From Blastomyces gilchristii SLH14081 (Eukaryota; Ascomycota; Eurotiomycetes; Onygenales; Ajellomycetaceae), in contig NW_003101678.1 in the NCBI RefSeq assembly GCF_000003855.2, positions 2,576,803-2,640,802 on the forward strand: a stretch of 64,000 nucleotides of DNA, in the 5' to 3' direction. The translations under genes and the position numbers were made by a program. A model generated the notes under the pieces. That model saw only the letters and a list, made by a program, of their open reading frames with translations. It had not been told where the DNA came from and searched no databases. Positions within the stretch are counted from its first letter, which is position 1. Every line of letters starts with the position of its first letter. This document shows, piece after piece, positions 1 to 11,294 of the stretch.

Positions 1-699
1 TATTTTTTATTTATCTTTTTTTTATAATATTATTTCTTTATTCTAAAAATAATATATTATAACTTGATATTTTTTTTATAAATCTATTTATTCTTTTTAA
101 TAGCTTCAGAAGTTTTTATTTTCTTATATATAATTTATATCTTTATTAATAAAAAAACTGTATTAATAATAAATTTAAAAAATTTAATAATTTTATTATT
201 CTGTTATATTTATAATATTTTTTTCTTAATTAAAAGCTTACTATAGTTATTTATTCTTTAGTATAAAAAATCTTTTTATTATAAGTAATATCAGATTCTC
301 TCTCTACAGACTGATTACTTCTGTATAAGTGAGGTGTTTATCAATTGCTTAGTAAATATCTATCACATATGAAAGACTGTATAATAGATAGATCTTGATA
401 AATAATTAACTACTATATTATATTACTTTTATTAAATTATGTCTCTTCTTATATATAAGAATCTGCTAATTCTTTCAAAAATTAAATTCTTATACTTTAT
501 ACTTTTAAATTGAAGATCTATTAATTAATTAAATACTAAAATACTGTATTAGTGATTCTGCAGTCACTTATTACAAGATTGAAAAGAACTATTGATTTCA
601 AAATCAATTAATTTATTATAAACTTTTATAACAAGTCTGTAAGTAATCTCTGTATTCTCATATAAATAGAAATACAGACAGTGAATATATCTCTGTAAG
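1..699. other. AT-rich relic sequence, no gene recognised
   Basis: This stretch precedes the terminal inverted repeat of H1 at 700. It is extremely AT-rich with homopolymer T runs, and I found no long reading frame, LTR, TIR or tRNA-like fold. It does not match the other repeats in this window as far as I can see by eye. It is probably the decayed target into which H1 inserted, or the end of another repeat outside the window. The 8 bases just before H1 (692-699, tctgtaag) would be one target-site duplication; its partner is not identifiable. Confidence 0.5.
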
Positions 700-2293
700 T
701 AGACTGATTATGTAATCATGTCTGAGACTAGAATTAAACTTTATAGTTATTATATTATCTAAAAGCATTACTTCTGATTATAATTTATATTTATTACATT
801 AATCTTAAATCATATTATTTCAAGTATTAAAGATCTCAGATTTACTTTTTAAATAAAAATCTAGTTTCAGATAAAAAATATATTTGAATTCTTAGTCATA
901 TTTTTATTCTGATCTTATTATTGAAAATGATATTAAATAAGATTATAAAATCATTTCTTACTTATATAATATTATAATATAGTGCTTATTTATTGAAAAT
1001 TTAATAGAGAGTATTATTAAATATCATTACTTTTCTAAATATAGATTATAATTCATATAATTTTAATTATAAAAAAATATAAAATAAAATAAAAACAAGA
1101 AAAAATCACAATGAAAAAAAAGAGAAAGAAATAAAAAAAATAAAAGAAAAAGAAAAAAATAAAAAATGAAAATAAAAAAAATCAAAATTATAGAGCTGTA
1201 ATACTCTTAAAATACTTACTTCTCAGAGTCTTTATAATATTTATTATTAACTGTATATCTCTTATAGTAAGAGTAACACAGCTTTAATAAGTTATTATCT
1301 TAATATTATTTAATAAATAATCAGTATATATCTGTATAAATATGAATAATTAGAAAATATACACTTAAAAAGTATAATTAAAGTGAACTCTACTGTTACT
1401 CAAATAATATTAAAAATAGAATACTAAAATTAATAATTCTTCTCATTAATTTCACAGATAAGATATATAAAGATAATCTTAAGAAATATAAGATTCTCTG
1501 ACTTCTGATAAAAATAAATCTTATAAAGAGACTGTATTTTCATAATATTAGAGACTGAGTATTATTAAAAAGTGTTACTTTTATATAATATATAAATACT
1601 TACTTCAGTAATTCACTCTCTGTGTATATAAGTGAGAATTATAACTTTCTCACACTTTACAGCTCTTATTGAGATACTGATACTGATATATAACTTATAC
1701 AGCTTCTTAATTCAGTACACACTGCATGTATACAGCTCTGTATACTGAGACTGTATTAACTATTATAATCTGATGTAATACTCACTTTTCTTATATTATA
1801 TTTGTTTAAGAGAGAGAGAGAATATAACTACTATTTTATTAAGAAAGAGTGAGTAATTAATTATTTTAAAAGATAATTTAATTTCTACTATATTTATTAA
1901 AAATTTAATTAGTCTATACTCTTTAATTTAAGAATTTCTGAGAGTGTTTTAATAGTTTTTGTATCAGCTTGAAATTAGTGATGATTTGAAAAAGAGAAAA
2001 GAGAGAAGAAAGAAATAAGAATAACTTATCTTTATAATATAAAAACAGAGAATTACTGTAATTATTTACTCTAGTAATAAAGATCTGTTTTCTGCATGTA
2101 TCTCTGATACAGATTATATAATAATTATATATAAAGAATATCAACAGTGTATGTATTAAATAAAGATATTATTACTATATAATACTGTAGCTGTTTCTGT
2201 ACATCTCTGAAAACTGTTAATATTTTCTTTAAGTCTCTTTATATTGAATAAGTTGGTAATATATTTCAATGCACTCTCTCTTTTATTATTATT
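700..2293 (-). mobile_element. DNA transposon H, copy H1, 3' terminal part
   Basis: This segment is the reverse complement of the right end of element H, seen again at 41050-42500, 49670-51150 and 61947-63831. It starts with the decayed TIR tagactgattatg at 700, followed by the complement of the H subterminal motif gtctcagacacggtca. An A-rich tract (1080-1180) is the complement of the poly-pyrimidine tract in the plus copies. It is more heavily mutated than H2 and H3, with many CA-to-TA changes as well. It is interrupted at 2293 by Gypsy B1 and resumes at 11573. No usable open frame remains; short frames here are fortuitous. Confidence 0.8.
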
Positions 2294-2572
2294 TGTAGCG
2301 GGCTGCGCCCGATCAATTATATAGACTATTCCGTTACACTTCACAGATTTCTACCGCTCCGATTCTCGGTTGCTGATTCTCAGCTGAAAACCTATGAAAT
2401 TTCTATTCTTTCACCCTGAAGCTTCACTGTGTATGCCACTGTATATGCATATAAATATTCACTCTGATCACTGATTCTCACACTTTCTCTTTCTTTCCTT
2501 CTCTAATGTTTTTCTCTTTGTTATATAAGACCTATATATTATACTGATCTATTCAGTGTAGATCTCTTCTAC
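2294..2572 (+). repeat. 5' LTR of Gypsy B1
   Basis: It begins TGTAGCGGGCTGCGCCCG, which contains a perfect CGGGC-TGC-GCCCG hairpin and retains CpG. A TATA-like box (tatataag, about 2522-2529) lies near the 3' end, as expected for an LTR promoter. The end has decayed from ggcctcttaca to gatctcttctac. At 279 bp it is shorter than the 308-330 bp LTRs of B2 and B3, because a ~30-bp internal block present there is missing. Confidence 0.85.
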
Positions 2573-5203
2573 TAGAAAAACATTCATTGTCTTCTTATTA
2601 GAAATGATTACTCACTGAGATATCTGAACATATAATGATGTGTAAGAAATAGAGAAACAGTTAAATAGTTAAGTAAACACTGAGTTCTCAGATAGAAGCT
2701 TGCTGATCAGTCACTCTGACTCTGTAACAAGATCTTATAAAGAGAGTAAGATCTTATAAAGAGAATATCAGTAAAAGATCTGAAAGTTCTGATATCACAG
2801 ATATATGAGATATTTATATAATTACACTTCTTCTAATTTCATAGACATTATATATTCAACAATCAATATAATCATGTCTAATAATAATATAAGAGAACTC
2901 TTGAATGTGAGTATAGATATAATATCACAGTGACTCTGAGCAATGTTAAAATTATAACAGTAATAGATAGCTGATATATATATAACTCAATAACTTCAAT
3001 ATAAGAAAATTCAATGATTAACTTAACAAGAAACTTATACAATTTCAATATCTACAGAATTGAATATAAAAGTACTGAAAGAATGCTTAGATACTTTTAT
3101 ATATTTTAATACTTCTGATCTCACTCTTCACTCATTATGAAGAATGAAAATGCTTGTGAAACTGAGTGTAGATGAAGATATGATCAGTTCACTAATCAAT
3201 TAAAATTGATATATCAATGAATAATTAAAGAATCATGTGAAATAGAAGTGTCATTTATAAATAAAAGTATGTGAATCAGTGTTGTAAATATTTGATAATA
3301 TTATCAAATATCTTGATATTCTCTTCTGAGATATTATCATATAATAGAAAGTATTAGATTAATTACAGAGTATCTGACAGAGAAACACTTCTCTTACAAT
3401 ATTCATTCCTGACTTTGATATTAAAATCTTAGAAGTAGATAATCAATCTTGAGAGAATTGAATGAAGATTAGTATGCTTAAGAAGACACTAACTTTTAAA
3501 CTCTTACAGACTCTCATAAGTGTAAACAAAGACTCAACTTATGAAGACTTCTGTACACAGCTTTAAATATTGAATAACTGTCTTATCAAGCTCAAGAGTA
3601 TATAGAACAGTGATAGAAGATGTTACACTTATACATCTATACTGAGAAATAAGTCAGTCACTTATACATCTGTACTGAGAAATAACAACAATAATACAGA
3701 TGCTATGAACTGAGTAGACTTGAATATCTATGTAAAAGTAAGAGTCTTCACTATCTGAACAGATTTCTGAGTCTCTGAGATCACTTCTGAAGAAGTTGCT
3801 GATTAATATCAATAAGAAGTATATATTAACTGTAACTGATCAGAGTATATTACTTTCAACTGTTAATCAGTCTAAGTATCTTATCACTTAAAGAATGAAT
3901 CAGTGTCTGTCTGTGTCAATCATGTTACATTAGAGAAGAATTTGAAAGATAACTATGAAAATGTCTTAATAAAACAGAGAAAAGATTAGCTTCTGTTCAA
4001 ATTTACAAGCAGAAGCTTGAAGAGATTGAATAATAATAATTTGAAGAGAAAATGATAATGAATGTGATTCTTGTATCTACTGTGATAGATAACATGTATA
4101 ATATAAAAGCCATGATAGACAGTAATCTATGTTATTACATAATAATTAAATCTTCAATTGTAAGATATTATAATCTTCAGTGTATTCTCTTATCAAGACT
4201 CTGACTTCTTGCAGAATTTGATAATTTAAAAGACATTCACACTTATTATATAATGAAACTAAACATAGATATCAGAAAATATCAATGTGAAGATGTCTAT
4301 ATATATGAAGTTAATAATCTTGACTATAATCTCATGTTAGAACTTGTCTGTCTACCTGAACAAGGCATCTTATTAAATGCTTAAAACAGAAGCTTAATAT
4401 TTTCTAACAATAATAGAATTCATAAAGATAATATTTATAAGACTATGAATCTTACACAGATCTCTGTCAATGCTTATAAAATACTCTGAAAAAGAAGTCA
4501 TTATTAAAACTGTTAACAGAGTCACTGATAAAGTTATTAATAGCAGAATTATATATCAATCTATTTCATCAGTCTGATCAATATTAAGAAAGCTCTAGAA
4601 AAGTTATTCTGTACTATAATAACAGATTCTCACACAAAACTTTCTCAATAATATCATGAATATCTAGATATCTTTTGATAAGATAATATTATAAATATAT
4701 CTTTCTTACAAGACTTAGAAGTGAATCACAGTATCAAGTTAGAAAAGAAGAATAATAAGAACTCTAAGTCACTGTGAGACTCTCTTTATAATATATTTCA
4801 AGATGAACTTCTTCTTCTTCAGAAGACACTCAATAATCTGTTGAGTAAGAAATTCATATATATTAGTAACTCTTTCACTGCAGCTTCTATTCTCTTTACA
4901 AAGAAGTTAGATAAAGAACTTCAATTCTGTGTAAACTATTGAGATCTGAATAGATTGATAAAGAAAGATTGTTATCTCTTATCTCTTATCAATGAAATTC
5001 TAGCATATATCAGATGAGTTTAATAATTTATAAAGCTAGATATCATTACTGTATTTCATAAGATTTATATCACTGAAGAAGATGAATGACTTACAGCATT
5101 CTGAACATGTTATAATCTCTTTGAATAAGTAGTCACACTCTTTAAACTGACTAATACTCTCAGTATATTTCAGAAGTATATCAACTGAGGACTCTGAGAT
5201 TTC

Positions 5204-5589
5204 CCGCCCCGGTGGCCGAATGGTTAATGCGGCCACCCGGTAGCGCCTTGGCGTGGGAAACCAAGGCGCGTGGGTTCGAAACCCGTAGAGGATACATTAA
5301 ATCCGGAACTCAAGCACCTCAGGTTTCTAATAAATACAGAGGTGTACAAATCACTTCAATGAATCACTCTATGTTTCTGAGCTGAGAAGTTATTATCACA
5401 TGTATTTAATTGTCACTTCTTTGTATTTTCCTATGTTCTTGTTATCTTGATATAATCTTAACATCTGTATTTTCTTCTGTATAATTAACACTTGACCTGT
5501 ATTTAACATCACACAAGAACTCATCATAAGCTCCGCTTGTATATGAGTATAATGAAAGAATAATAAGAATAAGAATAATAATAATAATA
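5204..5589 (+). mobile_element. tRNA-derived SINE, copy 1
   Basis: A 386-bp insertion in the RT region of Gypsy B1, absent from the same position in B2 (around 22240). A 10-bp duplication ctgagatttc flanks it (5194-5203 and 5590-5599). The head is tRNA-like. It has an A box TGGCCGAATGG (about 5213), an anticodon-like arm with 7-nt loop gtgggaa, and a perfect B box GGTTCGAAACC (about 5272-5282). The ~270-bp body is unrelated to tRNA and ends in an (AAT)n tail. The head keeps CpG and CC/GG dinucleotides while the surrounding Gypsy does not, so it inserted after most of the decay, or was protected. A second copy lies at 62506-62884. Confidence 0.88.
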
Positions 5590-6091
5590 CTGAGATTTCT
5601 CTAATAAGTTTATATCTATATATCTAGATAACATTCTCATCTTCACTGACAGATTCAGAAAAGAATATCAAGAATATATGTGAAAGATATTACAATGATT
5701 ATGAGAGACAGAACTATCAATAGATATTAACAAGTATAATTTCAAAGTCAAGAGTATAAAATATCTAGACTTTATCATAGAAGCTGATAAGAGAATTTGA
5801 ATGAATTCTGAGAAAGTCTCTGCTATTCTCAAGTAAGAGACTTTACATACTGTGAAAGATGTATAAAGCTTCATTGAATTTGCTAACTTGTATCAGTGAT
5901 TTATATGAAACTTCTTAGATATTATAAAATCACTTACAGAACTTACTAAGAAAGACTCAGTATTTCAATAATTAGTGAATATCAAAGCTGTATTTACACA
6001 GATGAAGAAGATGTTTATTAATATCTCTCTACTGATAACATTTAATTCTGATTATAAGATAGTTATTAAAGCTGATTTCTTCAGCTATATC

Positions 6092-8230
6092 TCAACTGCA
6101 GTTTTTATTAATATAAAAGAAGTATTTGATCATGTTTCAAAGTCAAAGTTAATTCAGACTTTGAAGATGTTAAAACTGTCACTTTCTCTAATAAAATGAG
6201 TTAACTGTTTTATGTCTAAAAGAATCATACAACTTTTCTTTGATGGAATCAAACAAGACAAGACTGAGATAAAAATAGAAGTGTCACAAGAATCTTCAAT
6301 CTCACTCATTTTATTTGCAATATACACTGCATATCTATTCAAAGATAGAAATATGAAAATAGTACAATCTTCAAGTTATGTAGATGATATTGATCTAGTC
6401 TATAGCTCAAAAACTATCAAAGAGAATTTGAAAGTGATTGAAAAAGCTGCAAAGGAAATCCTTGTCAGAGCAGATATCAATTAAATTCAATTTAATATGA
6501 ATAAAACTGAGTTAATTCATTTCTTTTCTAGATTCAATGAGAAAGAACTATCTCTAACTCTTTTAAATAGAGAGATTAAACCCAGTTTAAATGTCAAATG
6601 GTTAGAAGTATGGTTAAACTCCAAGTTGAATTTTAAATATCATATTCAACAAAGAACTGTCAAGGCAGAAAGACTATTGAACAACATTATCAGACTATCA
6701 AATACAGAGAGAGGTCTATCCTTCCAGGCTATAAGACAGTTATATATAGCCTGTATTACCTCAGTAGCTGATTATAAAGTTCAAGTTTGATGGAATAATT
6801 AAGGAAATTTCACTGAACTCTTTCAAAGTCTGTAAAACAGAGCTTTGAGAAGAATTCTGAGAGCATTCAAATTATCTCCTATTAAAGCAATGGAAATTAA
6901 AGCTTCAATTCTCTCTTCTGCTATTAGATTTGAAAAGGCCTGTATGAACTATGCTCTGAGAGTTATAAAGATGAGCTCAAATCATATAATCAGAGAAAGA
7001 GTCTCTTCCTCATTTTCATCAGTTAACTCTGGAAATGAACTGGATTGAAATAGATTTCTTGATTGAAATGAAAATAATTCTTCAAAGAAAATGCCTTCTC
7101 AACTGTACAGACTATGCTCACTGATTAAAAATCAATTTTCTTCTTTAAATGTTGAAAAAGTTGATCATGAAAAGTTATCTCTCTGAAGAGAAAAGCTTGA
7201 ATCTCTTATAGACTTACAAATAAGTGAACTATCTAAAGAGAAAGAATATGAACAGCATTTGAAGAGAATTTCTACAATCAATATAAAAGACTCTATTCTG
7301 ATTTATTCAGATGGCTCAAAAAATGAGAATTTGAATAGATTAGATGCAGACATTGCTTATACTGAAGATAATATTAATTTTATCTCAGATTTCTGAAATT
7401 TAGGCTGTGAATCTGAAGTCTTTGATGCTGAATTATTTATAATAGTGAAAGCTTTCAAACTTATTGAAATAAAATCTCATAAAAGAGAAAATAGTTTGAA
7501 AGAGACATGAATATTCTCTGATAGTCAAGCTGCTTTAAAAAGACTCAAAAATAGTCAGATTTATAATAATTAAATGAATCTTGAACTGATCTTAAACTCC
7601 ATTTTAAAAATTCAAAAGAGAAGAACATCAAAGCTGATAATTTATCTGCACTGAGTTCCTGCTTATATGAATATTCATGGTAATGAATTGGCTGATTCAG
7701 CTGCAAAAAAAGGTTCAGAATTAAGCAGATCTGTTCAAAAAATTGTGTCCTGATCTTTTATAAAGAGAAAAATAAAAGAATCTTGTTTAGACAAGTGAAA
7801 TGAAAGCTGGCAGAAACAAAAGAAGAGTATACATTATTCAAGATTTGAAATAAAACCCAAGTGGAAATCTTGTTCAATTAAATGTAAAAAGAAAATATTC
7901 TCATCTATAATACAGCTGAAATTAGAACATGGCTATTTCAAATCTTATATACAAAGATTTGATGATAGATTTGATTCAATAGAATGCTCATTCTGCAATA
8001 CAAATGAGAATTCTGAGTATATTGTAATGCACTGTGCATTATACAATAGTCTCAGAGTCAGATTGAAAGAGAAGTACAATCTAAATCAATTAAATATGAG
8101 ATTCTTATTCTCAACTGAGACAGGAATTAAATCCTTAATAGACTTTCTATCAGAAACTCAAGCAGCTACAAGAAAATGACTGAATTCAGAAATATCTGAA
8201 TATGAAGAGGAGGAAATTGATCAGGTATAG
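6092..8230 (+). pseudogene. LINE ORF2 relic: reverse transcriptase, RNase H, zinc-binding tail
   Basis: One frame can be followed for about 710 codons, broken almost only by TGA at expected Trp codons plus a few TAA/TAG at expected Gln codons. In order: RT motif A (...INIKEVFDHV, near 6115), the YVDD active site (6376-6388, SSYVDDIDLV) and the thumb. RNase H follows, with catalytic residues in IYSDGS (about 7305), DAEL (about 7428), SDSQAA (about 7520) and the HWVPAYMNIHGNELAD block (about 7650-7697). A C-x2-C...HC zinc-like motif lies near 7990-8035. The stop is TAG at 8228-8230. The endonuclease and ORF1 are missing. Family placement (Tad1 or I clade) rests on the RT-RNase H-CCHC order and is inferred. 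One Trp codon (TGG, about 6789) survives next to a TGA. Confidence 0.9.
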
Positions 8231-8606
8231 TCTGTTAAAACAGCTATATACTATCTTTCAATAATTTGTTTCATTACAGTCTCTCATTATTTTACTTTAC
8301 CTTTTTCTTTCTATTCTTTTCTATCTATCTATTTAATATGTCTATCTTTAAGACTGTGTTCTCTTTTCTTTTGTCATGTCAAATGGTTTCAAAGTATCAG
8401 AAGATGTTAAAATACTGTAATTTGTAAACAGTTTTTGTATTCTGGGCTGGAATTTTCTGATTTTGCATATCTGAAATTGATGAATGTATAATAGTTAACT
8501 GTATAGATATAGGAAAAACCCTGAGAACTTTTAGTTCTCAGGTAGATGTCATAGTCTCTGACTGCATACATCTATAATTGAAGAATAATAATAATAATAA
8601 TAATAA
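8231..8606 (+). other. LINE 3' UTR with stem-loop and (AAT)n tail
   Basis: Non-coding tail of the LINE. It contains a perfect 10-bp hairpin (8520-8529 with 8533-8542, CCTGAGAACT-TTT-AGTTCTCAGG) about 45 bp before the tail. It ends tataattgaagaat followed by (AAT)n. In LINE families, 3' hairpins and simple tails are recognised by the element's own RT. The same terminal sequence recurs in the SINE. Confidence 0.8.
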
Positions 8607-8839
8607 TCTTCAGCTATATCACAGAAGAAGCTATATTACAATATGATGATAAAGATATCTTATAATCATATGTCTTTATATCTAAGAAACTGAGCTCTGC
8701 TGAATGCAACTATAAGATCTATAATGAGAAACTTCTTACAATTATATACTGTCTAGAAGAATGAGATTCTGAACTTCAAAGCATCTCTGAATTTGAGATA
8801 ATCACAGATTATAAAAATCTCAAGCACTTCACAACTATC

Positions 8840-9519
8840 TAGACTGACTGTGTGACCGTGTCTGAGATCAGAACCAGATTTTTTGATAGTCTCATTATCA
8901 ATTTGACTGATCTCATTACACAGTTTTAACATTAAATAGTAGTCTCATACTGTCTCAGTGAGACTTACTGTCTACTCTTGTCACATTTTTCAAATGAGAT
9001 CATGATTTTCACTTAGACTGACCGTGTGACCGTGTCTGGGACCAGGACCAGATTTTTTGATAGTCTCATTACCAATTCGACTGATCCCATTACACGGTTT
9101 TAACATTAGATAGTAGTTTCATACTGTTTCAGTGAGACTTACTGTCTACTCTTGTCACATTTTTCAAATGAGACCATGATTTCCACTTCTCAATTTAAAT
9201 TATTTTTATTGCTTTAAATGACTTTAAATCTCATTTGAGTGTTACCAAAAAGCGTTACTTTTTAAAAAATTAAAAATAGTCTAAAAAAAACCTTAAAATG
9301 TCTAAAAATAGTAACTTTATGCTAAGAATAGAACTAAATGAGACCAAATGAAACCACTTTCTCATTTTTTTCAAGTCATGGTTTTATTTTAAGATCTGAT
9401 ATATAGTCACTTTGCATGTTTTTTTAATGACTAGTCCCAGCGGAATTCACGCCAAGAAATGTATGAGACCAGATCAAATGAGATCAAACGTGAAATTCAT
9501 AGTCTCAGCGGCCAGTCTA
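8840..9519 (+). mobile_element. Non-autonomous hAT-like MITE related to H, copy 1
   Basis: The element is bounded by TAGACTGAC and GGCCAGTCTA termini with an 8-bp duplication CAACTATC (8832-8839 and 9520-9527). B2 has an uninterrupted site at about 22945. The left 35 bp resemble the H 3' end (gacacggtcacacggtcagtcta in complement). The right ~80 bp resemble the H 5' end (complement of ccgggatcatgaatttcac). The interior is different and non-coding. The first 174 bp are tandemly duplicated (8840-9013 and 9014-9187), each with its own TIR. The second copy is nearly unmutated and the first is decayed. It was probably mobilised in trans by H transposase (inference). Confidence 0.85.
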
Positions 9520-11294
9520 CAACTATCAGTAAACTCACTGAATGATAGATATAATAATCTAAGTTTTTAAGCTACTTTCATTTTACAATACACTACTATT
9601 CTGATAGTCAGAACTCAATGACAGATGCTCTCTCATAATAAGAGTAAGATATGCTATCTGATGTAACAGATACTCACTGAATGAACTGAGAGCACTGGCT
9701 CTTGAATCTGAAGATACTAGTTGAACAAGATGAAATAGCTCATGACACTATATGTACTTCTCTGATTAGAACTGTCACTGATATCTTAACTTCTCTCAAA
9801 TCTATATTAGATGAACTATGACATATAGCAGCTCAAATCAATGAACTTCTTTAAGTACTCACTGAAGCAGTATAATAAGAAGCACTCTGATTTTCTTCAG
9901 AACTATGTATAAGAACTGACATCTTAGAATGTTTAATTAATGATAATAATACTCTATAATTCTGTGAATAATACTGAGTCTCTCACTCTGAACTCTTACA
10001 TACTCAGATAATGCAAGAGATACATGACTTTTATATAACTAATTATTCAGGTTATAAATAACTGTATTAAATAATCTCTCAAGAGTTCTACTAATCTGAA
10101 ATATTAAACAGCATCAGATATTTTATCTGAAACTATAACTATTATTTCTTCATTATCTTGTCAAAGAACTGTAGAAAAAACCTACTGAAACTGCTCAATA
10201 TCTCTGATAGAATCTGATGAGATATGATAATTGACTTTACTATTAATCTCTCTAAGAGTAAGAATTATAGAAATGTTCTGATCATTGCAAACTGATTAAG
10301 TAGAAATGTAATATTGAAATCTTGTAATAAGATAAATACTGAATAAGTTACTGAAGCTTTTCTAAGAAGTCTATTCTATCAGATACATGAATTACTGAGA
10401 TCTATAGTATCAGATTAAAACTGTCAATTTGTAAGCACTCTCTGAACAAGAATCTGTCAAGTTCTTAAGATTATATACTGTTTATTAACTGTCTATCATT
10501 CTGAGACTGATGATGCATCAGAATAGATAATTCAGACTGTAAAGAATTATCTTTATAAGTTCTGTAATCACTTATAAGACAATTGATATGATCTTCTTCT
10601 ATATGCTGAACTTACTATCAATGACTGAGATGTTATTTCAACAGATGTAAGTCTGTTCTTTCTCACATATGAATATCATATAAAAGTACTGAATTTTCTA
10701 CAGATTACACATTTCACACTGAACTCTCACAGTCTGATTCAGATCACTGATAATATAGTAATAAAACTCTGAGATATTTATGATTAAGCAGAAGCCTTCA
10801 TGATAAGCACTAAACAGAATCAAGAAAATTAAATCAATATTCACTGAAATCTCACTGAGTAATATAAGATAGAAGATCTGATATAATTGAATCTTAAGAA
10901 TATACAGATCACATACTCATCTCACACACTGAATTACTGTTATATAAAGTATGAAATGATAGAAGTTCTAGATAGTTATAACTACTGTCTTAACACATTA
11001 TCAGAGATTTATAATATTTTTTATATAAGCTTACTCTGCTGTGCTGTCACTGATCTGTTCCCTTCTTAACTGACTTTCAACTGACAGCTGTCAGAGATCA
11101 TAGAAGAAGATAATGAACTTGAATAAGAGATTGAAGATATTCTTGATAAGAGATTCTGCAGCTGCAGCTGATAATATCTTGTGAAATAAATCAGCTATGA
11201 TTTTCTGATCTGAACTCTGAGTTTCATGTTATCTGAGACTGCAGCCCTTGACTGATGAAAGCTATGTACAATCAAGAAAGAGAAGGGAAACTGA

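Larger units (their letters stand above)
6092..8606 (+). mobile_element. Non-LTR retrotransposon (Tad1/I-like LINE), 5'-truncated
   Basis: A 14-bp target duplication tcttcagctatatc (6078-6091 and 8607-8620) bounds the insertion, and the right end carries an (AAT)n tail (8584-8606). The equivalent site in B2 (about 22720) is empty. The 5' end is truncated at RT motif A, which is usual for target-primed reverse transcription. It interrupts the RNase H region of Gypsy B1. It is much less mutated than its host element, so it is a later arrival. Confidence 0.92.
3466..11280 (+). pseudogene. gag-pol relic of Gypsy B1
   Basis: The gag starts near atgaagattagtatgc (3466), and a decayed CCHC knuckle lies around 3820. 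The aspartic protease active-site region lies near 4105-4135, where the D-S-G triad has decayed. RT occupies about 4800-5650, with YLDN (originally YLDD) at 5621-5632. The SINE sits just upstream of this motif and the LINE sits in RNase H. The integrase follows the MITE (about 9950-10650, with GPY/F-like sequence near 10890-11070). A chromodomain (E-I-E-D-I-L, then Y-L-V-K, then T-L) occupies about 11120-11230. Many TGA and TAG codons stand where Trp is expected. Compared with B2, most differences are CA/TA or TG/TA. It is not expressible as a polyprotein. Confidence 0.85.

Noticed and set aside
5204..5300. A functional tRNA gene
   Set aside because: The tRNA-like head is followed by a SINE body and (AAT)n tail, has target duplications and recurs at 62506-62884. 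The arms do not fold as a clean canonical tRNA.
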